Shown piece after piece: positions 1-9,013 of a stretch of 26,742 nt of DNA. The DNA comes from a bacterium (GTDB lineage: Bacteria; SM23-31; JAUVVT01), in contig JAUWXV010000025.1 in assembly GCA_030616165.1 (NCBI GenBank), positions 1-26,742 on the forward strand, in the 5' to 3' direction. Numbering within the stretch: the first letter of the stretch is position 1; every line of letters starts with the position of its first letter. Below the pieces are notes generated by a model. The model was given only the letters and a program-made list of their open reading frames with translations, searched no databases and was not told where the DNA came from. The translations under genes and the position numbers were made by a program.

Positions 1-2961
1 GGTATATATGACCAGGACCAGATTGAACATATTACTATAAAATATTTAGAAAAGAAGAAAGAGCAAACCGTTAAAAAACAGGACTTGAATTATTTATATT
101 TAAAATCGGATATGAGACGCGGAGCGGAGATTATACTTACGGAAGGTATAAATAAAAAAAGGTTAAATATTTTTGATGCGCAAAAAAAATACCCACAGTT
201 CGTTATGGTAGGAGAACCAGGCTCAGGCAAATCTTCTTCATTATTAAGCCTCTATTCTTGGAATATTGAAGAACTTTTAAAAAACAGGAATATAAAAGAT
301 ATAATTGCGGATGATAAAATTAAAGGAGTGATTCCGATTTTTATAGAATTGAATATGTATCGCATAATTGAACACGGAGAAAACTGGATTTATAATTCTA
401 TAGTTAATGATTTGAATTCATTTATTCATAATGTAAATGTGCATGAATTGGCAGACTATTTTTTAATGCGTGGGAAACTATTAATACTATTAGATGGATT
501 AAATGAGGTATCAATAAAAAATTCGGCAAGAGCAGTTAAAGAGATAAAGGAATTTTTATTAAGATATCCCAATAATAAAATAATTATTACCGTTAGACAG
601 CAGGATTATAAGGGATATTTTTCTCTTCCAGTATTATATATTCAAAAATTTGATACCGAAATAGTAAAAAAAATAATGCAGGCGGAACTTTCAGAAAAAA
701 TCGGAAAAAAGATAAATATCGAAGAATTTTATGAGCATCTTGACAGCAGAGTGAAGAAATTAATTCAAAATCCCATGCTTCTTATGATGTTTATAAGTAT
801 AGTAAAAAATGATTCAGAGAGGATACCTTCAAATAGGGGAAGTTTGTTTATTAGGTTTATAGAATATTGGTTTGAAAGAGAAGAAAAGAAGGGTATAGAA
901 AAACCGAAAAGAATAGAAAGAATTATCAAGCAGAGCAGTTTGGCTTCTTTGGGATTTGCAATGCAAATGCGCGGAGAAACAAGAGTCTCGGAGGAGATCG
1001 TCTGTGAAAAATTGGCTAAAAATCTTATTAAACTTGAAAATAATAAGATTATAAGAAAGGGTAAATTAGGTGCTGTGGATGTTTATAATGATTTAAAGTC
1101 TATGGGATTTATTGAGGAAAATTATGGTATGGTAAAGTTTTTTCATCCATCTTTTATGGAATACTTTGCCGCGGTTAATATAAAAGATAAAAGCAAAGAG
1201 GAGGTATTAAAATATTCGGACGAAGTTAATTGGGAAGAGACTATGAATTTTTATTATGGACTAATAGATGATTGTTCATTTTTTATTGAGCATTTTTTAA
1301 ATCGGAATCGTGTCTTTGATGCTGCAAACTGTATAATCTTTGGTGAGTCTAATAGGAAAGAATTGATAGAAAAGGTAATATGTAGTATATCAGAATATCT
1401 TGAAAATAAATATGAATATTACAGAAACAGAGCGGAGGAGTATCTAATTAAGATAGATAATCCAATGGTTGATTCCATTCTTATTCGATTACGTGATAAG
1501 CAAAAAGATGAAACTGAATTTTCAATATATCGCGAAATTTTAAGAAAAAGAGAAATAATAAAGAAAAAAGAAATAAAATCAGCGATTAGACCTGATGAAA
1601 GTAAATTTTTAATCTCAGAAAATAAACCGTCTTATTCAACAAAGAAGGAATTTTTCTATTTATTGGATAAATTTAAAAAAGATAGCCTGAAAGGTTTATT
1701 TTTAGAGAGAATGGAAGAATATGTTATAAAGAAAAGACAACCTGAACTTGCTGACATCCTCATCAAAATTGCAAAAAACAGCAGTTATGATATAAGTACT
1801 AAATGGTATGCTATCTTGTTTCTTGAAATATCTCTGAAAAAATGGGGCATTGATATATTGTTTGAAATTATGACAAAAAGGCAGATTAAGAAATTTATCC
1901 TTGATGTGGATGGATTGAGAGAATCGCAAATCGATAAAAAATATGTTATACTGAATTTACTTATCGACCAGAGAGTGGGAAAAAGACTTCGAAGAGAACT
2001 ATGTGTGAATCATATCAGTGATATTGAAGAAGAAGGGATTGCTTTTTATATAATAAATTTTGTAGAAAATAATCTTGCCAGGATGGAGAAAGACCTGTCC
2101 AATGTTTATTCTCTCGTTGTTGAGAGTTTATTTAGAATAGATACATCTGCTGCTGAAGAATATATGATATTTCTATTAAAGAGGTATCAAAGAGATAAAA
2201 AATTAAAAATTGAACTTTCAGAGATTCTAAAAGACAAAGCGATATTAGAAAAGCATTACAGATTTTTTGTTTCCTGTTTAAAAAAGGAGAGAGAACCTAA
2301 GATAAGGCAGAATATTATAAGTGCTATCTCCAATACAAAGGATGCTCAATTTTTGATTCCGCTTCTTTCTCTGATTAAAGCTCCAAAAGAGCCTGTATCG
2401 GTCAGGAGAAGGGCTATAGAAGCGGTAGGGGAGATTGGCGATATAAATATCATTCCAATGCTGAAAGAACTTTCGGTTGATAATAATCCTGAAATTTATA
2501 ATCCTGCATTTACTGCGTTAAAAATAATAGAGAGAAAGAATGCCTTTGAAGAGAGATATTTGCTGAAAACAGATATTCGTGAGATCGAAGTTGATGAGCA
2601 GATACTTGATTATGATTTTCTTGATGAGGAGAAGAAATTTCCAAAGGTTAAGATATATGAAGATAATAAAGAGATTGTAGAAGTAGAAAATGTTATGATA
2701 AATTTAGGTCCAATTTCAGGATTGATATTTTATCTGATTGCGGTCAATGCTCGGATTGATAAACCTATAAATATAGATGGTATAGTAAGTAAACTTAAAG
2801 ATGATGGAATTTATATCGATAGAGACAGGATAAAATGCAGGATTGCTGATATAAGAAAAAAAATAGAACTGAAACTTAAAGATAAAGTTGACCCATATTT
2901 TCTGATTGAAAATGTGAGAAGATTTGGTTATAGAATCAACGCTTCTGTTATTAGGGATTGA
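1..2961 (+). CDS. NACHT/STAND NTPase with C-terminal OmpR-type winged helix (5' end off window)
   Basis: The frame is open from base 1, so the gene starts outside the window; the TTG at 85 is only the first in-window candidate. A P-loop GEPGSGKS is encoded at 211-234 and a Walker B with the NACHT-style acidic tail (LLILLDGLNEV) at about 478-510. A helical STAND-like region follows, with 'FFHPSFMEYFAA' near 1140. A long alpha-helical stretch ends in HEAT-like repeats at roughly 2270-2540. The last 80 or so residues (about 2700-2958) resemble an OmpR/PhoB winged helix: a helix with R..IADIRKKIE, then LIENVRRFGYRIN, the usual 'TVRGxGYR' wing. STAND proteins are signal-sensing ATPases used in transcription control, cell death and phage defence. 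The N-terminal effector or sensor is missing from view. The NACHT call is firm, the winged helix likely, the role unknown. No partner gene lies downstream. Confidence 0.8.
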   Translation, partial: GIYDQDQIEHITIKYLEKKKEQTVKKQDLNYLYLKSDMRRGAEIILTEGINKKRLNIFDAQKKYPQFVMVGEPGSGKSSSLLSLYSWNIEELLKNRNIKDIIADDKIKGVIPIFIELNMYRIIEHGENWIYNSIVNDLNSFIHNVNVHELADYFLMRGKLLILLDGLNEVSIKNSARAVKEIKEFLLRYPNNKIIITVRQQDYKGYFSLPVLYIQKFDTEIVKKIMQAELSEKIGKKINIEEFYEHLDSRVKKLIQNPMLLMMFISIVKNDSERIPSNRGSLFIRFIEYWFEREEKKGIEKPKRIERIIKQSSLASLGFAMQMRGETRVSEEIVCEKLAKNLIKLENNKIIRKGKLGAVDVYNDLKSMGFIEENYGMVKFFHPSFMEYFAAVNIKDKSKEEVLKYSDEVNWEETMNFYYGLIDDCSFFIEHFLNRNRVFDAANCIIFGESNRKELIEKVICSISEYLENKYEYYRNRAEEYLIKIDNPMVDSILIRLRDKQKDETEFSIYREILRKREIIKKKEIKSAIRPDESKFLISENKPSYSTKKEFFYLLDKFKKDSLKGLFLERMEEYVIKKRQPELADILIKIAKNSSYDISTKWYAILFLEISLKKWGIDILFEIMTKRQIKKFILDVDGLRESQIDKKYVILNLLIDQRVGKRLRRELCVNHISDIEEEGIAFYIINFVENNLARMEKDLSNVYSLVVESLFRIDTSAAEEYMIFLLKRYQRDKKLKIELSEILKDKAILEKHYRFFVSCLKKEREPKIRQNIISAISNTKDAQFLIPLLSLIKAPKEPVSVRRRAIEAVGEIGDINIIPMLKELSVDNNPEIYNPAFTALKIIERKNAFEERYLLKTDIREIEVDEQILDYDFLDEEKKFPKVKIYEDNKEIVEVENVMINLGPISGLIFYLIAVNARIDKPINIDGIVSKLKDDGIYIDRDRIKCRIADIRKKIELKLKDKVDPYFLIENVRRFGYRINASVIRD

Positions 2962-3066
2962 AATTTTATCATATTTAGTCTAAATAATTCATAAACTTCT
3001 TTATTTTAGATTCTTTCTGTAATTTTGAGATGATTACTTAATTTAAATTTTTACATTTTCCTTTAT

Positions 3067-3101
3067 ATTGTAGGGACAGAACAGTGTTCTGTCCCTACAA
3101 T
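3067..3101. repeat. Family-1 palindrome, perfect 17-bp arms
   Basis: The arm attgtagggacagaaca is followed by one central g and its exact reverse complement. It is the best-preserved member of the 'gtagggacagaaca' class. It is in frame with the following RAYT remnant, where it reads as IVGTEQCSVPT. Confidence 0.9.
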
Positions 3102-3333
3102 TAATACAAATGCTCATTATGGATTAGTATCAAAAATAATTAAATCATTCAAAGAAATCGTTATAAAAACCATTAGGCAGCAATGTGGGAATTTTGATTT
3201 CCAATGGCAGAGATCATTCTATGACCATGTAATCAGAAATGAAAAATCATTAAGGAATATCAGGAAATATATTATAAATAATCCATTGAAATGGGAATTA
3301 GATGAATATAATCCCGTCAATTTTTTTACATAG
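3067..3333 (+). pseudogene. Remnant of REP-associated tyrosine transposase (C-terminal half)
   Basis: The frame ending at the TAG of 3331-3333 encodes the C-terminal half of a RAYT (Y1/HUH transposase family): 'WQRSFYDHVIRNEKSLRNI' and then 'KYIINNPLKWELDEYN', where the Tyr of KYI matches the catalytic Tyr position. The same block in the intact RAYT at 9014 reads WQRGFYDHVIRNEKDFLEKV. The N-terminal part with the His-X-His motif is absent and no start codon can be assigned. The frame runs open through the palindrome at 3067-3101, so that element is in frame here as well. A decayed palindrome lies just downstream at 3351. RAYTs mobilise short palindromes by single-strand DNA cleavage, so a remnant between two palindromes fits the family. 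Confidence 0.75.
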
Positions 3334-3350
3334 TTAATAAGCTATTTATT

Positions 3351-3389
3351 GTAGGGATAGAACACAGTGTGCAGGCAGTGTTCTGTCCT
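3351..3389. repeat. Decayed family-1 palindrome
   Basis: The left arm gtagggatagaacac and right arm gtgttctgtcc pair with one mismatch around a loop of about 12 bases. It is the same class as 3067-3101 but with a longer centre and a lost right end. It lies 17 bases after the RAYT remnant stop. Confidence 0.7.
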
Positions 3390-3542
3390 TTTTTTAGAAT
3401 CAACATATATAAATATAAAAAAGATTATTTCTAAAGATATATGAAAGTTGTGGAAGTTTACCAATGATTACTTAATTATCACAAAAAATTCAGAAAGACC
3501 AATTAAAATTTAATTTTAATTATTAAGAATAATTCATGTAAA

Positions 3543-3548
3543 AGGAGG
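3543..3548 (+). promoter_or_regulatory. Strong Shine-Dalgarno of dnaK
   Basis: A perfect AGGAGG lies 9 bases before the dnaK ATG. Several other genes here (batB, batC, batD, batE) have no clear Shine-Dalgarno, so this strong site suggests high expression of dnaK. Confidence 0.85.
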
Positions 3549-3557
3549 AGTGAAATT

Positions 3558-5474
3558 ATGGGAAAAGTTATAGGTATAGATTTAGGAACTACCAATTCTT
3601 GTGTAGCAGTAATGGAGGGTGGGGAGCCGGTTATAATTTCAAATAATGAGGGATTTCGGACTACGCCTTCGATGGTTGCTTTTAAAAAGAGCGGAGAGAG
3701 GATTATAGGTCATCCTGCAAAGAGACAGACAATAACAAATCCTGAAAATACTGTATATTCTATAAAAAGATTTATGGGAAGATTTTATGATGAGGTAAAT
3801 CACGAGATGGAACAGGTTCCATACAAGGTTATCAGAGGTACAAATAATGTAGCAAGGGTTAAGGTAGGTGATAAGGTTTATTCCCCTCCCGAGATATCTG
3901 CAATGGTTTTACAGAAGATGAAACAGACGGCGGAAGATTATTTAGGAGAAAAGGTTACAGAGGCTGTTATTACAGTTCCTGCATATTTTAATGATGCCCA
4001 GAGACAGGCTACTAAAGAGGCAGGAGTTATAGCGGGATTTGATGTTAAAAGGATTATAAACGAACCGACTGCGGCATCTCTTGCTTATGGACTTGATAAG
4101 AAGAAAGATGAAAAGATAGCAGTTTTTGACTTTGGTGGTGGGACTTTTGATATTTCCATACTTGAAATTGGTGATGGAGTATTTGAGGTAAAATCGACAA
4201 ATGGTGATACTCATCTGGGTGGGGATGATATTGACCAGAGGCTTATAAATTGGATAGCAGAGGAATTTAAAAAGCAGGAAGGGATTGACCTCAAGAAAGA
4301 CCCCATGGCATTACAAAGGCTTAAAGAAGCTGGCGAAAAAGCGAAAGTGGAACTGTCTTCTACACTTCAGACCGAAATAAATCTTCCATTCATCACTGCA
4401 ACAGAAAGCGGTCCAAAACATCTTGTTATGACATTAACAAGAGCGAAATATGAACAGCTGTGCGACGACCTCTTTCAGAAAACAATTGAACCAGTCGAAA
4501 AGGCTCTAAAAGATGCAAACATAAGAGCCTCTGATATTGATGAAGTTATATTAGTCGGTGGTTCTACAAGGATACCCAAGGTTCAGGAGATTGTGAAGGA
4601 TTTGTTCGGAAAGGAACCTCATAAGGGGGTTAATCCTGATGAGGTTGTAGCAGTCGGTGCAGCAATTCAGGGTGGAGTGCTGGTAGGAGATGTAAAAGAT
4701 GTGCTTCTGCTTGATGTTACGCCGCTTTCTTTAGGAATAGAGACATTAGGGGGAGTATTTACAAGACTTATAGAAGCCAATACAACAATCCCTACAAAAA
4801 AGAGCCAGATTTTCTCTACTGCTGCTGATAATCAAACCTCAGTGGAGGTTCATGTCCTTCAGGGTGATAGGGAGATGGCAGTCTATAACAGGACTATTGG
4901 CAGGTTTCATCTGGACGGGATTCCACCTGCTCCAAGAGGGATACCGCAGATTGAAGTCACATTTGATATAGATGCAAATGGTATATTGAGCGTTTCTGCA
5001 AAAGATAAAGCTACAAGTAAGGAGCAGAACATCCGTGTTGAAGCCTCAAGTGGGCTTACCAAGGAAGAAATCGAAAAGATGAAACTGGATGCTAAATCTC
5101 ATGCTGCTGAAGATAAAAAGAAAAAGGAAGAAGTCGACATAAAAAATCAAGCCGACCAATTGGTATATCAAACAGAGAAAAATATTAAAGAATACGGTGA
5201 CAAATTCGATGCTAATATAAAATCGCGTCTTGAGGCTGGAGTGGGAAGGATTAAGGAGGCAATAAAGTCTAATAATATTAATGAAATGCGCTCAAGTGTG
5301 GATGCCCTCAATCAAATATGGAATGAAGCATCACAGCAGATGTATCAGGCATCCGCTGCTCAGCAACAGGAATATTCTAAGACTGATAAGGCTCCAGGTG
5401 CAGAAGATAAAGATAAAAAGAAAAAAGGTGAAAAAGAGGTCGATGAGGCTGACTTTGAAGTGGTAGATGAATAA
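3558..5474 (+). CDS. dnaK: Chaperone protein DnaK (Hsp70)
   Basis: ATP-driven cytosolic chaperone that binds exposed hydrophobic segments of unfolded proteins. At 638 residues it has the usual length. The N-terminus [20 protein letters not shown] is the Hsp70 phosphate-binding loop; [12 protein letters not shown] near residue 195 and the [11 protein letters not shown] block near 334 complete the three Hsp70 signatures. The interdomain linker [13 protein letters not shown] is near residue 385, followed by the substrate-binding domain and a helical lid. The tail [12 protein letters not shown] is a normal bacterial DnaK end. The start is fixed by the strong Shine-Dalgarno and the canonical N-terminus. 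No grpE, dnaJ or hrcA is adjacent; instead an Hsp20 gene follows 124 bases later, making a compact heat-shock pair. Confidence 0.98.
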   Translation: MGKVIGIDLGTTNSCVAVMEGGEPVIISNNEGFRTTPSMVAFKKSGERIIGHPAKRQTITNPENTVYSIKRFMGRFYDEVNHEMEQVPYKVIRGTNNVARVKVGDKVYSPPEISAMVLQKMKQTAEDYLGEKVTEAVITVPAYFNDAQRQATKEAGVIAGFDVKRIINEPTAASLAYGLDKKKDEKIAVFDFGGGTFDISILEIGDGVFEVKSTNGDTHLGGDDIDQRLINWIAEEFKKQEGIDLKKDPMALQRLKEAGEKAKVELSSTLQTEINLPFITATESGPKHLVMTLTRAKYEQLCDDLFQKTIEPVEKALKDANIRASDIDEVILVGGSTRIPKVQEIVKDLFGKEPHKGVNPDEVVAVGAAIQGGVLVGDVKDVLLLDVTPLSLGIETLGGVFTRLIEANTTIPTKKSQIFSTAADNQTSVEVHVLQGDREMAVYNRTIGRFHLDGIPPAPRGIPQIEVTFDIDANGILSVSAKDKATSKEQNIRVEASSGLTKEEIEKMKLDAKSHAAEDKKKKEEVDIKNQADQLVYQTEKNIKEYGDKFDANIKSRLEAGVGRIKEAIKSNNINEMRSSVDALNQIWNEASQQMYQASAAQQQEYSKTDKAPGAEDKDKKKKGEKEVDEADFEVVDE

Positions 5475-5523
5475 GGTCAAGAAAAAAATCATTTAAATAA
5501 AAAGCAATAATTTAAATATTTTT

Positions 5524-5550
5524 GGGCTTAATTTACTGAGCCCTTAATAT
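5524..5550 (+). terminator. Possible weak terminator after dnaK
   Basis: The hairpin gggctta/tgagccc (one G-T pair, 6-base loop) is followed by a T-rich but broken run (ttaatatt). It fits a weak intrinsic terminator or attenuator between dnaK and the Hsp20 gene. The poor T-tract keeps the call tentative. Confidence 0.4.
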
Positions 5551-5598
5551 TATTGTGAAATAGAAAATAATAATCTATCTTAAAATGGGAAAAGTGAT

Positions 5599-6015
5599 AT
5601 GCCAAAAAAGAAGAAAAAAGAGGAAAGTAATACATTTAAAAAGAGTCTTCAGGAGGAACTTCCAAGCCATCTTAAAGGTGGACTTAGGAAGGTTGTAAAT
5701 GAAGAGGTTATTCTTTCTCCACCAGTGGATATTTGTGAAAATAAGAACGATTATGTTCTTGTATTTAATATGCCTGGTATGAAAAATGAAAATGTAGATG
5801 TAAAAGTGATCGATAATGAACTCTATATAGAAGAGGAAAAAGGAAAGAAGAGAACTAAAAAGAGAAATGCTATTTTGGAAGAGATTGAAAAAGGGAGATA
5901 CTTTCGGAAATTCAGACTAACTTCTGAAATTAATAATGAAGAAATTTCAGCAGTCCTTGAAGATGGTGTATTGACAGTGAATTTGCCAAAGAGAAAGGGA
6001 GAAAAAGAGGAATAA
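5599..6015 (+). CDS. Small heat-shock protein, Hsp20/alpha-crystallin family
   Basis: ATP-independent holdase that binds unfolding proteins and passes them to the DnaK system. The 138 residues start with a lysine-rich segment (MPKKKKKEE). The alpha-crystallin domain spans about 40-132: PPVDICENKNDYVLVFNMPG opens it and the signature EDGVLTVNLPK closes it near residue 121-131. The C-terminal tail (KRKGEKEE) is short and lacks the I-X-I/V motif that most family members use to oligomerise, so assembly may differ. A GGGA lies 8 bases upstream of the ATG. The position directly after dnaK supports a shared heat-shock role. Confidence 0.93.
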   Translation: MPKKKKKEESNTFKKSLQEELPSHLKGGLRKVVNEEVILSPPVDICENKNDYVLVFNMPGMKNENVDVKVIDNELYIEEEKGKKRTKKRNAILEEIEKGRYFRKFRLTSEINNEEISAVLEDGVLTVNLPKRKGEKEE

Positions 6016-6144
6016 TTATTCAGAAATCTTTAGTTTCAGCACAGAAGACAGCAGAAAGTTTTAATCATCAGTATTTGAAAAAGTGAAAGAGAAGAAAATC
6101 AAAGAGGTTGAAACTGAAACTGTTTTATGAATGTAATTTATTTT

Positions 6145-6228
6145 GCAACTTTTTTGAAAAAAAGTTGCACAAAAAACTTTAAACTTATTTTTCATTCCCC
6201 CGATTAATCGGGGGAATGAAAAATAGTG
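6145..6228. repeat. Composite repeat: H1 hairpin, linker, H2 palindrome
   Basis: H1 (6145-6168) is gcaacttttttg paired with aaaaaagttgc. The linker acaaaaaactttaaactta follows. H2 is a perfect 40-base palindrome at 6186-6225, with arms containing ttcattcccccgatt. The same H1-linker-H2 order with different arm sequences occurs at 10436-10515. The rest of the gap (6016-6398) has no gene. Confidence 0.85.
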
Positions 6229-6235
6229 AAATTTC

Positions 6236-6285
6236 ATATTTATCTCCTTTACTGCTGGTAGTGATGAGAAGAAAGAGATAAATAT
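6236..6285. repeat. Inverted repeat, 14-bp arms
   Basis: Arms atatttatctcctt (6236-6249) and aaagagataaatat (6272-6285) pair with one mismatch around a 22-base loop. It lies directly after the composite repeat and upstream of the small TPR gene. Function is unknown; it could be another decayed repeat. Confidence 0.5.
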
Positions 6286-6398
6286 TTATATGAATGATTT
6301 AATATTGAATCACTAAATTTTCTTGTATTTAAATTTGTATTTTACTATATTTATCTTCAAGAAAACTTAACAGTAAAGAAAGAATAATGGAGTGTTAT

Positions 6399-6764
6399 AT
6401 GAACAGCAGGACATTATTAAAATTATTTATTTTATTTTTTATATTTTCTATAATTTTCGTTTGTGGCAAAAAATTGACCGATAAAGAGATGATGGAGTTT
6501 GCTCAAAAAGAATACAGCAGGGGGAATCATGAAAAGGCTGTAAGTTATTACGAAAGAATAGTTAGGATTCATCCAGACAGCGAGTTATGCCCTACGGCAC
6601 TCTTTATGATTGGATATGTTAACGCAAATGAATTGAAAAATTACGAAGAAGCCGAGAAAGTTTACAGTGAATTTTTGGAAAAATACCCCGAGAGCGAACT
6701 TGTGAGTTCAGTAAACTTTGAACTCGAAAATATGGGGAAAAGTCCTGAGCAGTTAGTACCTTGA
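6399..6764 (+). CDS. Small exported TPR-like protein, possible lipoprotein
   Basis: The protein has 121 residues from the ATG at 6399, chosen because a ggag lies 6 bases upstream; an in-frame ATG at 6387 would add four residues. A hydrophobic N-terminal segment (LLKLFILFFIFSIIFVCG) is followed at once by Cys. This looks like a lipoprotein signal, but Val at -1 is unusual for a lipobox. The rest contains one to two TPR-like helix pairs: FAQKEYSRGNHEKAVSYYER with IHPDSELCPTALFMIGYV, then EEAEKVYSEFLEKYPES. This pattern is seen in YbgF/CpoB- and BamD-like envelope proteins. A strong terminator follows, so it is probably a separate unit from the Bat operon. The precise role is unknown. Confidence 0.75.
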   Translation: MNSRTLLKLFILFFIFSIIFVCGKKLTDKEMMEFAQKEYSRGNHEKAVSYYERIVRIHPDSELCPTALFMIGYVNANELKNYEEAEKVYSEFLEKYPESELVSSVNFELENMGKSPEQLVP

Positions 6765-6791
6765 TTTTATCAGGTCTAATTATAATTATTT

Positions 6792-6826
6792 AAAACCGAT
6801 AAATTGAATGATTTATCGGTTTTTTT
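6792..6826 (+). terminator. Intrinsic terminator
   Basis: Arms aaaaccgataaat and atttatcggtttt form a perfect 13-bp stem with a 6-base loop, ending in a run of T. This is the clearest rho-independent terminator in the window. It separates the TPR gene from the Bat operon. Confidence 0.88.
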
Positions 6827-6953
6827 ATTTCAATTATGAATTTTCTTTTTTTAAAATGAACTAAAAACGGAACTTTTAAGTTTATGATAAGTATTAATTA
6901 ATGAAAATTTTTATTTCCCACGAATCCGCGATGAAAAAATAATAATATTGGTT

Positions 6954-7889
6954 ATGAGAAGGTTTTTATCATCTGAATTAAGTCTTATCTTATTAATAAA
7001 TTTATGCTTATTTGCCAGTGAGCAGGGAAAAAATATAAAAGAAGAAATTTCAATCACTGCTTCAACAAACCAAACAACCATTCCGTTAAACAGAACAGTT
7101 GATTTTTCTATCACAGTCAGATGGAAAGGAGGCCAGGAAAGATATAGTATAGAAGACTTTGATAATCCAAATCTCACTGACTTTGAGATTGTCAGTACTT
7201 CATCATCTAATATAGTCGAAGATGTTGATGGAATTCAATATTCAAAAAAGATATATTCATATACTTTGAAACCGATAGAATTAGGTATGGGTTATGTTGA
7301 TGGAGTATTCTTGAGATACACCGATAATCAGACTCAGGAGAGCAATACTATTGTTACCAAGAGGATTGGCATAAAGATTATAAAACCGATAAAAGAGACT
7401 GATTATTCGTATATCATTTATGCTGTTTTATCTTTTTTCGTAGTTACTGCTGTTGCTTTTTCTATAGTTTTTGCAGTTAAGAGAAGGAGAAGGGTAGAAA
7501 GAGAGAGGCTTGAAAAGGAGAAAAAAGTGGTGGATTTGGAGAGTCAATATTTGCAAATCATTAAAAGTTTTAAACCTGATGCAGCAGGGGATTTGAACAA
7601 ATTCTTAAATGAGATTTCTCAGGCACTGAATAAATACATATCACGAAAATACGAATTTGAGACAACTGGTCTTAACAAAAATGGGATTGTTGCCGGGCTA
7701 AAAGAGAAAGATGTTGATGAAAGTTTAATTGAGAAAATAGATAATGTCATCGAAAAGAGTGATATATATAGATTTTCAGGGCAGACGATAGATTTATCAG
7801 AATATGAGTTTATATATTCGCTGATTGAATCAATAATGGAAAAAAATTATCAAGTATCAAAAGAGTTAAAAGAAGTTAAGAACCAGTAA
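6954..7889 (+). CDS. Short BatD-like membrane protein
   Basis: First gene of the Bat cluster, 311 residues from the ATG at 6954; a TTG two codons upstream is less likely. An N-terminal signal segment (LSLILLINLCLFAS) precedes a beta-rich, BatD-like extracytoplasmic domain at about 30-145 (ISITASTNQTTIPLNRTVDF, then SYTLKPIELGMG). A membrane span lies at about 152-175 and is followed by RRRR. The charged C-terminal helical domain (about 180-311) contains a segment with FLNEISQALNKYISRKYEF, similar to the cytoplasmic tails of BatD and of the protein at 10799. This suggests a membrane anchor that presents a helical domain to the cytoplasm, where MoxR and the DUF58 protein act. Its reduced size and position before moxR set it apart from the full BatD at 15040. 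Confidence 0.75.
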   Translation: MRRFLSSELSLILLINLCLFASEQGKNIKEEISITASTNQTTIPLNRTVDFSITVRWKGGQERYSIEDFDNPNLTDFEIVSTSSSNIVEDVDGIQYSKKIYSYTLKPIELGMGYVDGVFLRYTDNQTQESNTIVTKRIGIKIIKPIKETDYSYIIYAVLSFFVVTAVAFSIVFAVKRRRRVERERLEKEKKVVDLESQYLQIIKSFKPDAAGDLNKFLNEISQALNKYISRKYEFETTGLNKNGIVAGLKEKDVDESLIEKIDNVIEKSDIYRFSGQTIDLSEYEFIYSLIESIMEKNYQVSKELKEVKNQ

Positions 7890-7911
7890 GAAATCTTGCT
7901 ATATATCGTTA

Positions 7912-7936
7912 GTAGGACAGACATTCCTGTCTGTCC
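7912..7936. repeat. Family-1 palindrome (gtaggacagac class)
   Basis: Arms ggacagac and gtctgtcc flank attcct, preceded by gta. It lies in the 92-base gap between the BatD-like gene and moxR. The same class recurs at 11783 and 21741. Confidence 0.85.
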
Positions 7937-7981
7937 AGTTGTAAGAGGTTAGGAAAAAATAATAAATATTGGGGAGGCAAA

Positions 7982-8971
7982 ATGCACAAGGATATAAAAG
8001 CGATAAATGAAAAGATAGAAAGGGAGAGTGAGTTTGTAGAGAGGTTAATTGCTGAGATACACAAAGTAATTGTCGGTCAGAAATATATGATAGAGAGGCT
8101 TATCATAGGGCTTTTATCGAATGGTCATATACTGTTAGAGGGGGTTCCCGGTCTTGCAAAGAGTTTGTCGGTAAGCACACTTTCAAAATCAGTTCGCACA
8201 AAATTTCAAAGAATCCAGTTTACACCCGACCTTTTACCGGCTGATTTGACTGGGACACTTGTTTATAATCAGAAAGACGGGACATTTCAAACGAAAAAGG
8301 GACCTATATTTTCAAATCTTATACTTGCAGACGAGATAAACCGTTCCCCGGCAAAAGTCCAGAGTGCGCTTCTTGAGGCGATGCAGGAAAGACAGGTAAC
8401 AATCGGAGAAAATTCTTACCCCCTTGAAGAACCGTTTTTGGTGCTTGCAACACAAAATCCGATTGAGCAGGAAGGGACATACCCTCTTCCTGAAGCGCAA
8501 ATTGACAGGTTTATGCTCAAGATTAGTATTGGATACCCCAATAAAGAAGAAGAGCTCGAAATAATAAATAGAATGACAGGAGACGGCGTAGTTGATGTTG
8601 CGCCTGTGGTAACACCAGAAGATATAATCAAGGCAAGACATGTCGTTACTGAGGTGTATGTTGATGAGAAGATAAAAAGATATATTCTTGATATAGTCTT
8701 TGCGACCAGAAATCCCGATAATTATGGGCTTGATGACCTTAAACCGCTGATAAGATATGGTGCATCGCCAAGGGCATCTATATATTTGACCCAGGCGTCA
8801 AAATCGCACGCTTTCCTGAGGAGAAGGGGATATGTTACCCCGGAAGATGTTCGTGCAATCGGGATGGATGTTTTAAGACACAGAATCATCATTACGTATG
8901 AGGCGGAGGCAGAAGAAGTAACATCAGAAGACATCGTAAGAAAAATTCTTAACAAAATTGATGTCCCTTAA
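7982..8971 (+). CDS. moxR: MoxR-family AAA+ ATPase
   Basis: Chaperone-type ATPase of the MoxR subgroup, which typically works with VWA-domain partners to remodel or mature client proteins. The 329 residues contain Walker A GVPGLAKS (54-61), Walker B LILADE (113-118) followed by INRSPAKVQSALLEAMQER, sensor 1 ATQNP (156-160) and the EAQIDRF arginine-finger region (171-177). The C-terminal lid has the GASPRASIYL block typical of MoxR. The start is set by GGGGAGG four bases upstream. Normally the DUF58 gene follows almost immediately; here a transposase-family gene has been inserted between the two. Confidence 0.97.
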   Translation: MHKDIKAINEKIERESEFVERLIAEIHKVIVGQKYMIERLIIGLLSNGHILLEGVPGLAKSLSVSTLSKSVRTKFQRIQFTPDLLPADLTGTLVYNQKDGTFQTKKGPIFSNLILADEINRSPAKVQSALLEAMQERQVTIGENSYPLEEPFLVLATQNPIEQEGTYPLPEAQIDRFMLKISIGYPNKEEELEIINRMTGDGVVDVAPVVTPEDIIKARHVVTEVYVDEKIKRYILDIVFATRNPDNYGLDDLKPLIRYGASPRASIYLTQASKSHAFLRRRGYVTPEDVRAIGMDVLRHRIIITYEAEAEEVTSEDIVRKILNKIDVP

Positions 8972-8977
8972 AATCCA

Positions 8978-8995
8978 CTTTCTTTGAAAAGAAAG
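8978..8995. repeat. H1-type hairpin after moxR
   Basis: Arms ctttctt and aagaaag around tgaa, six bases after the moxR stop. It lacks the conserved caaaaaacttt linker found after other H1 copies; the RAYT gene begins right after it. Confidence 0.65.
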
Positions 8996-9013
8996 GGAAA
9001 TGTCAAAAATTCT

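Larger units (their letters stand above)
2962..3557. other. Intergenic region holding RAYT remnant and palindromes
   Basis: This 596-base gap has no intact gene. It holds a RAYT remnant bracketed by two related palindromes (listed separately). The last 150 bases before dnaK are AT-rich; I see no CIRCE-type operator (inverted TTAGCACTC) and no promoter I can call with confidence. Confidence 0.6.

Noticed and set aside
3390-3541. CIRCE or other heat-shock operator upstream of dnaK
   Set aside because: No inverted TTAGCACTC/GAGTGCTAA pair and no convincing alternative; only AT-rich sequence.
5281-5466. ORF in another frame at the 3' end of dnaK
   Set aside because: Entirely inside dnaK and dominated by basic residues created by its Lys/Asp-rich codons; no independent coding signal.
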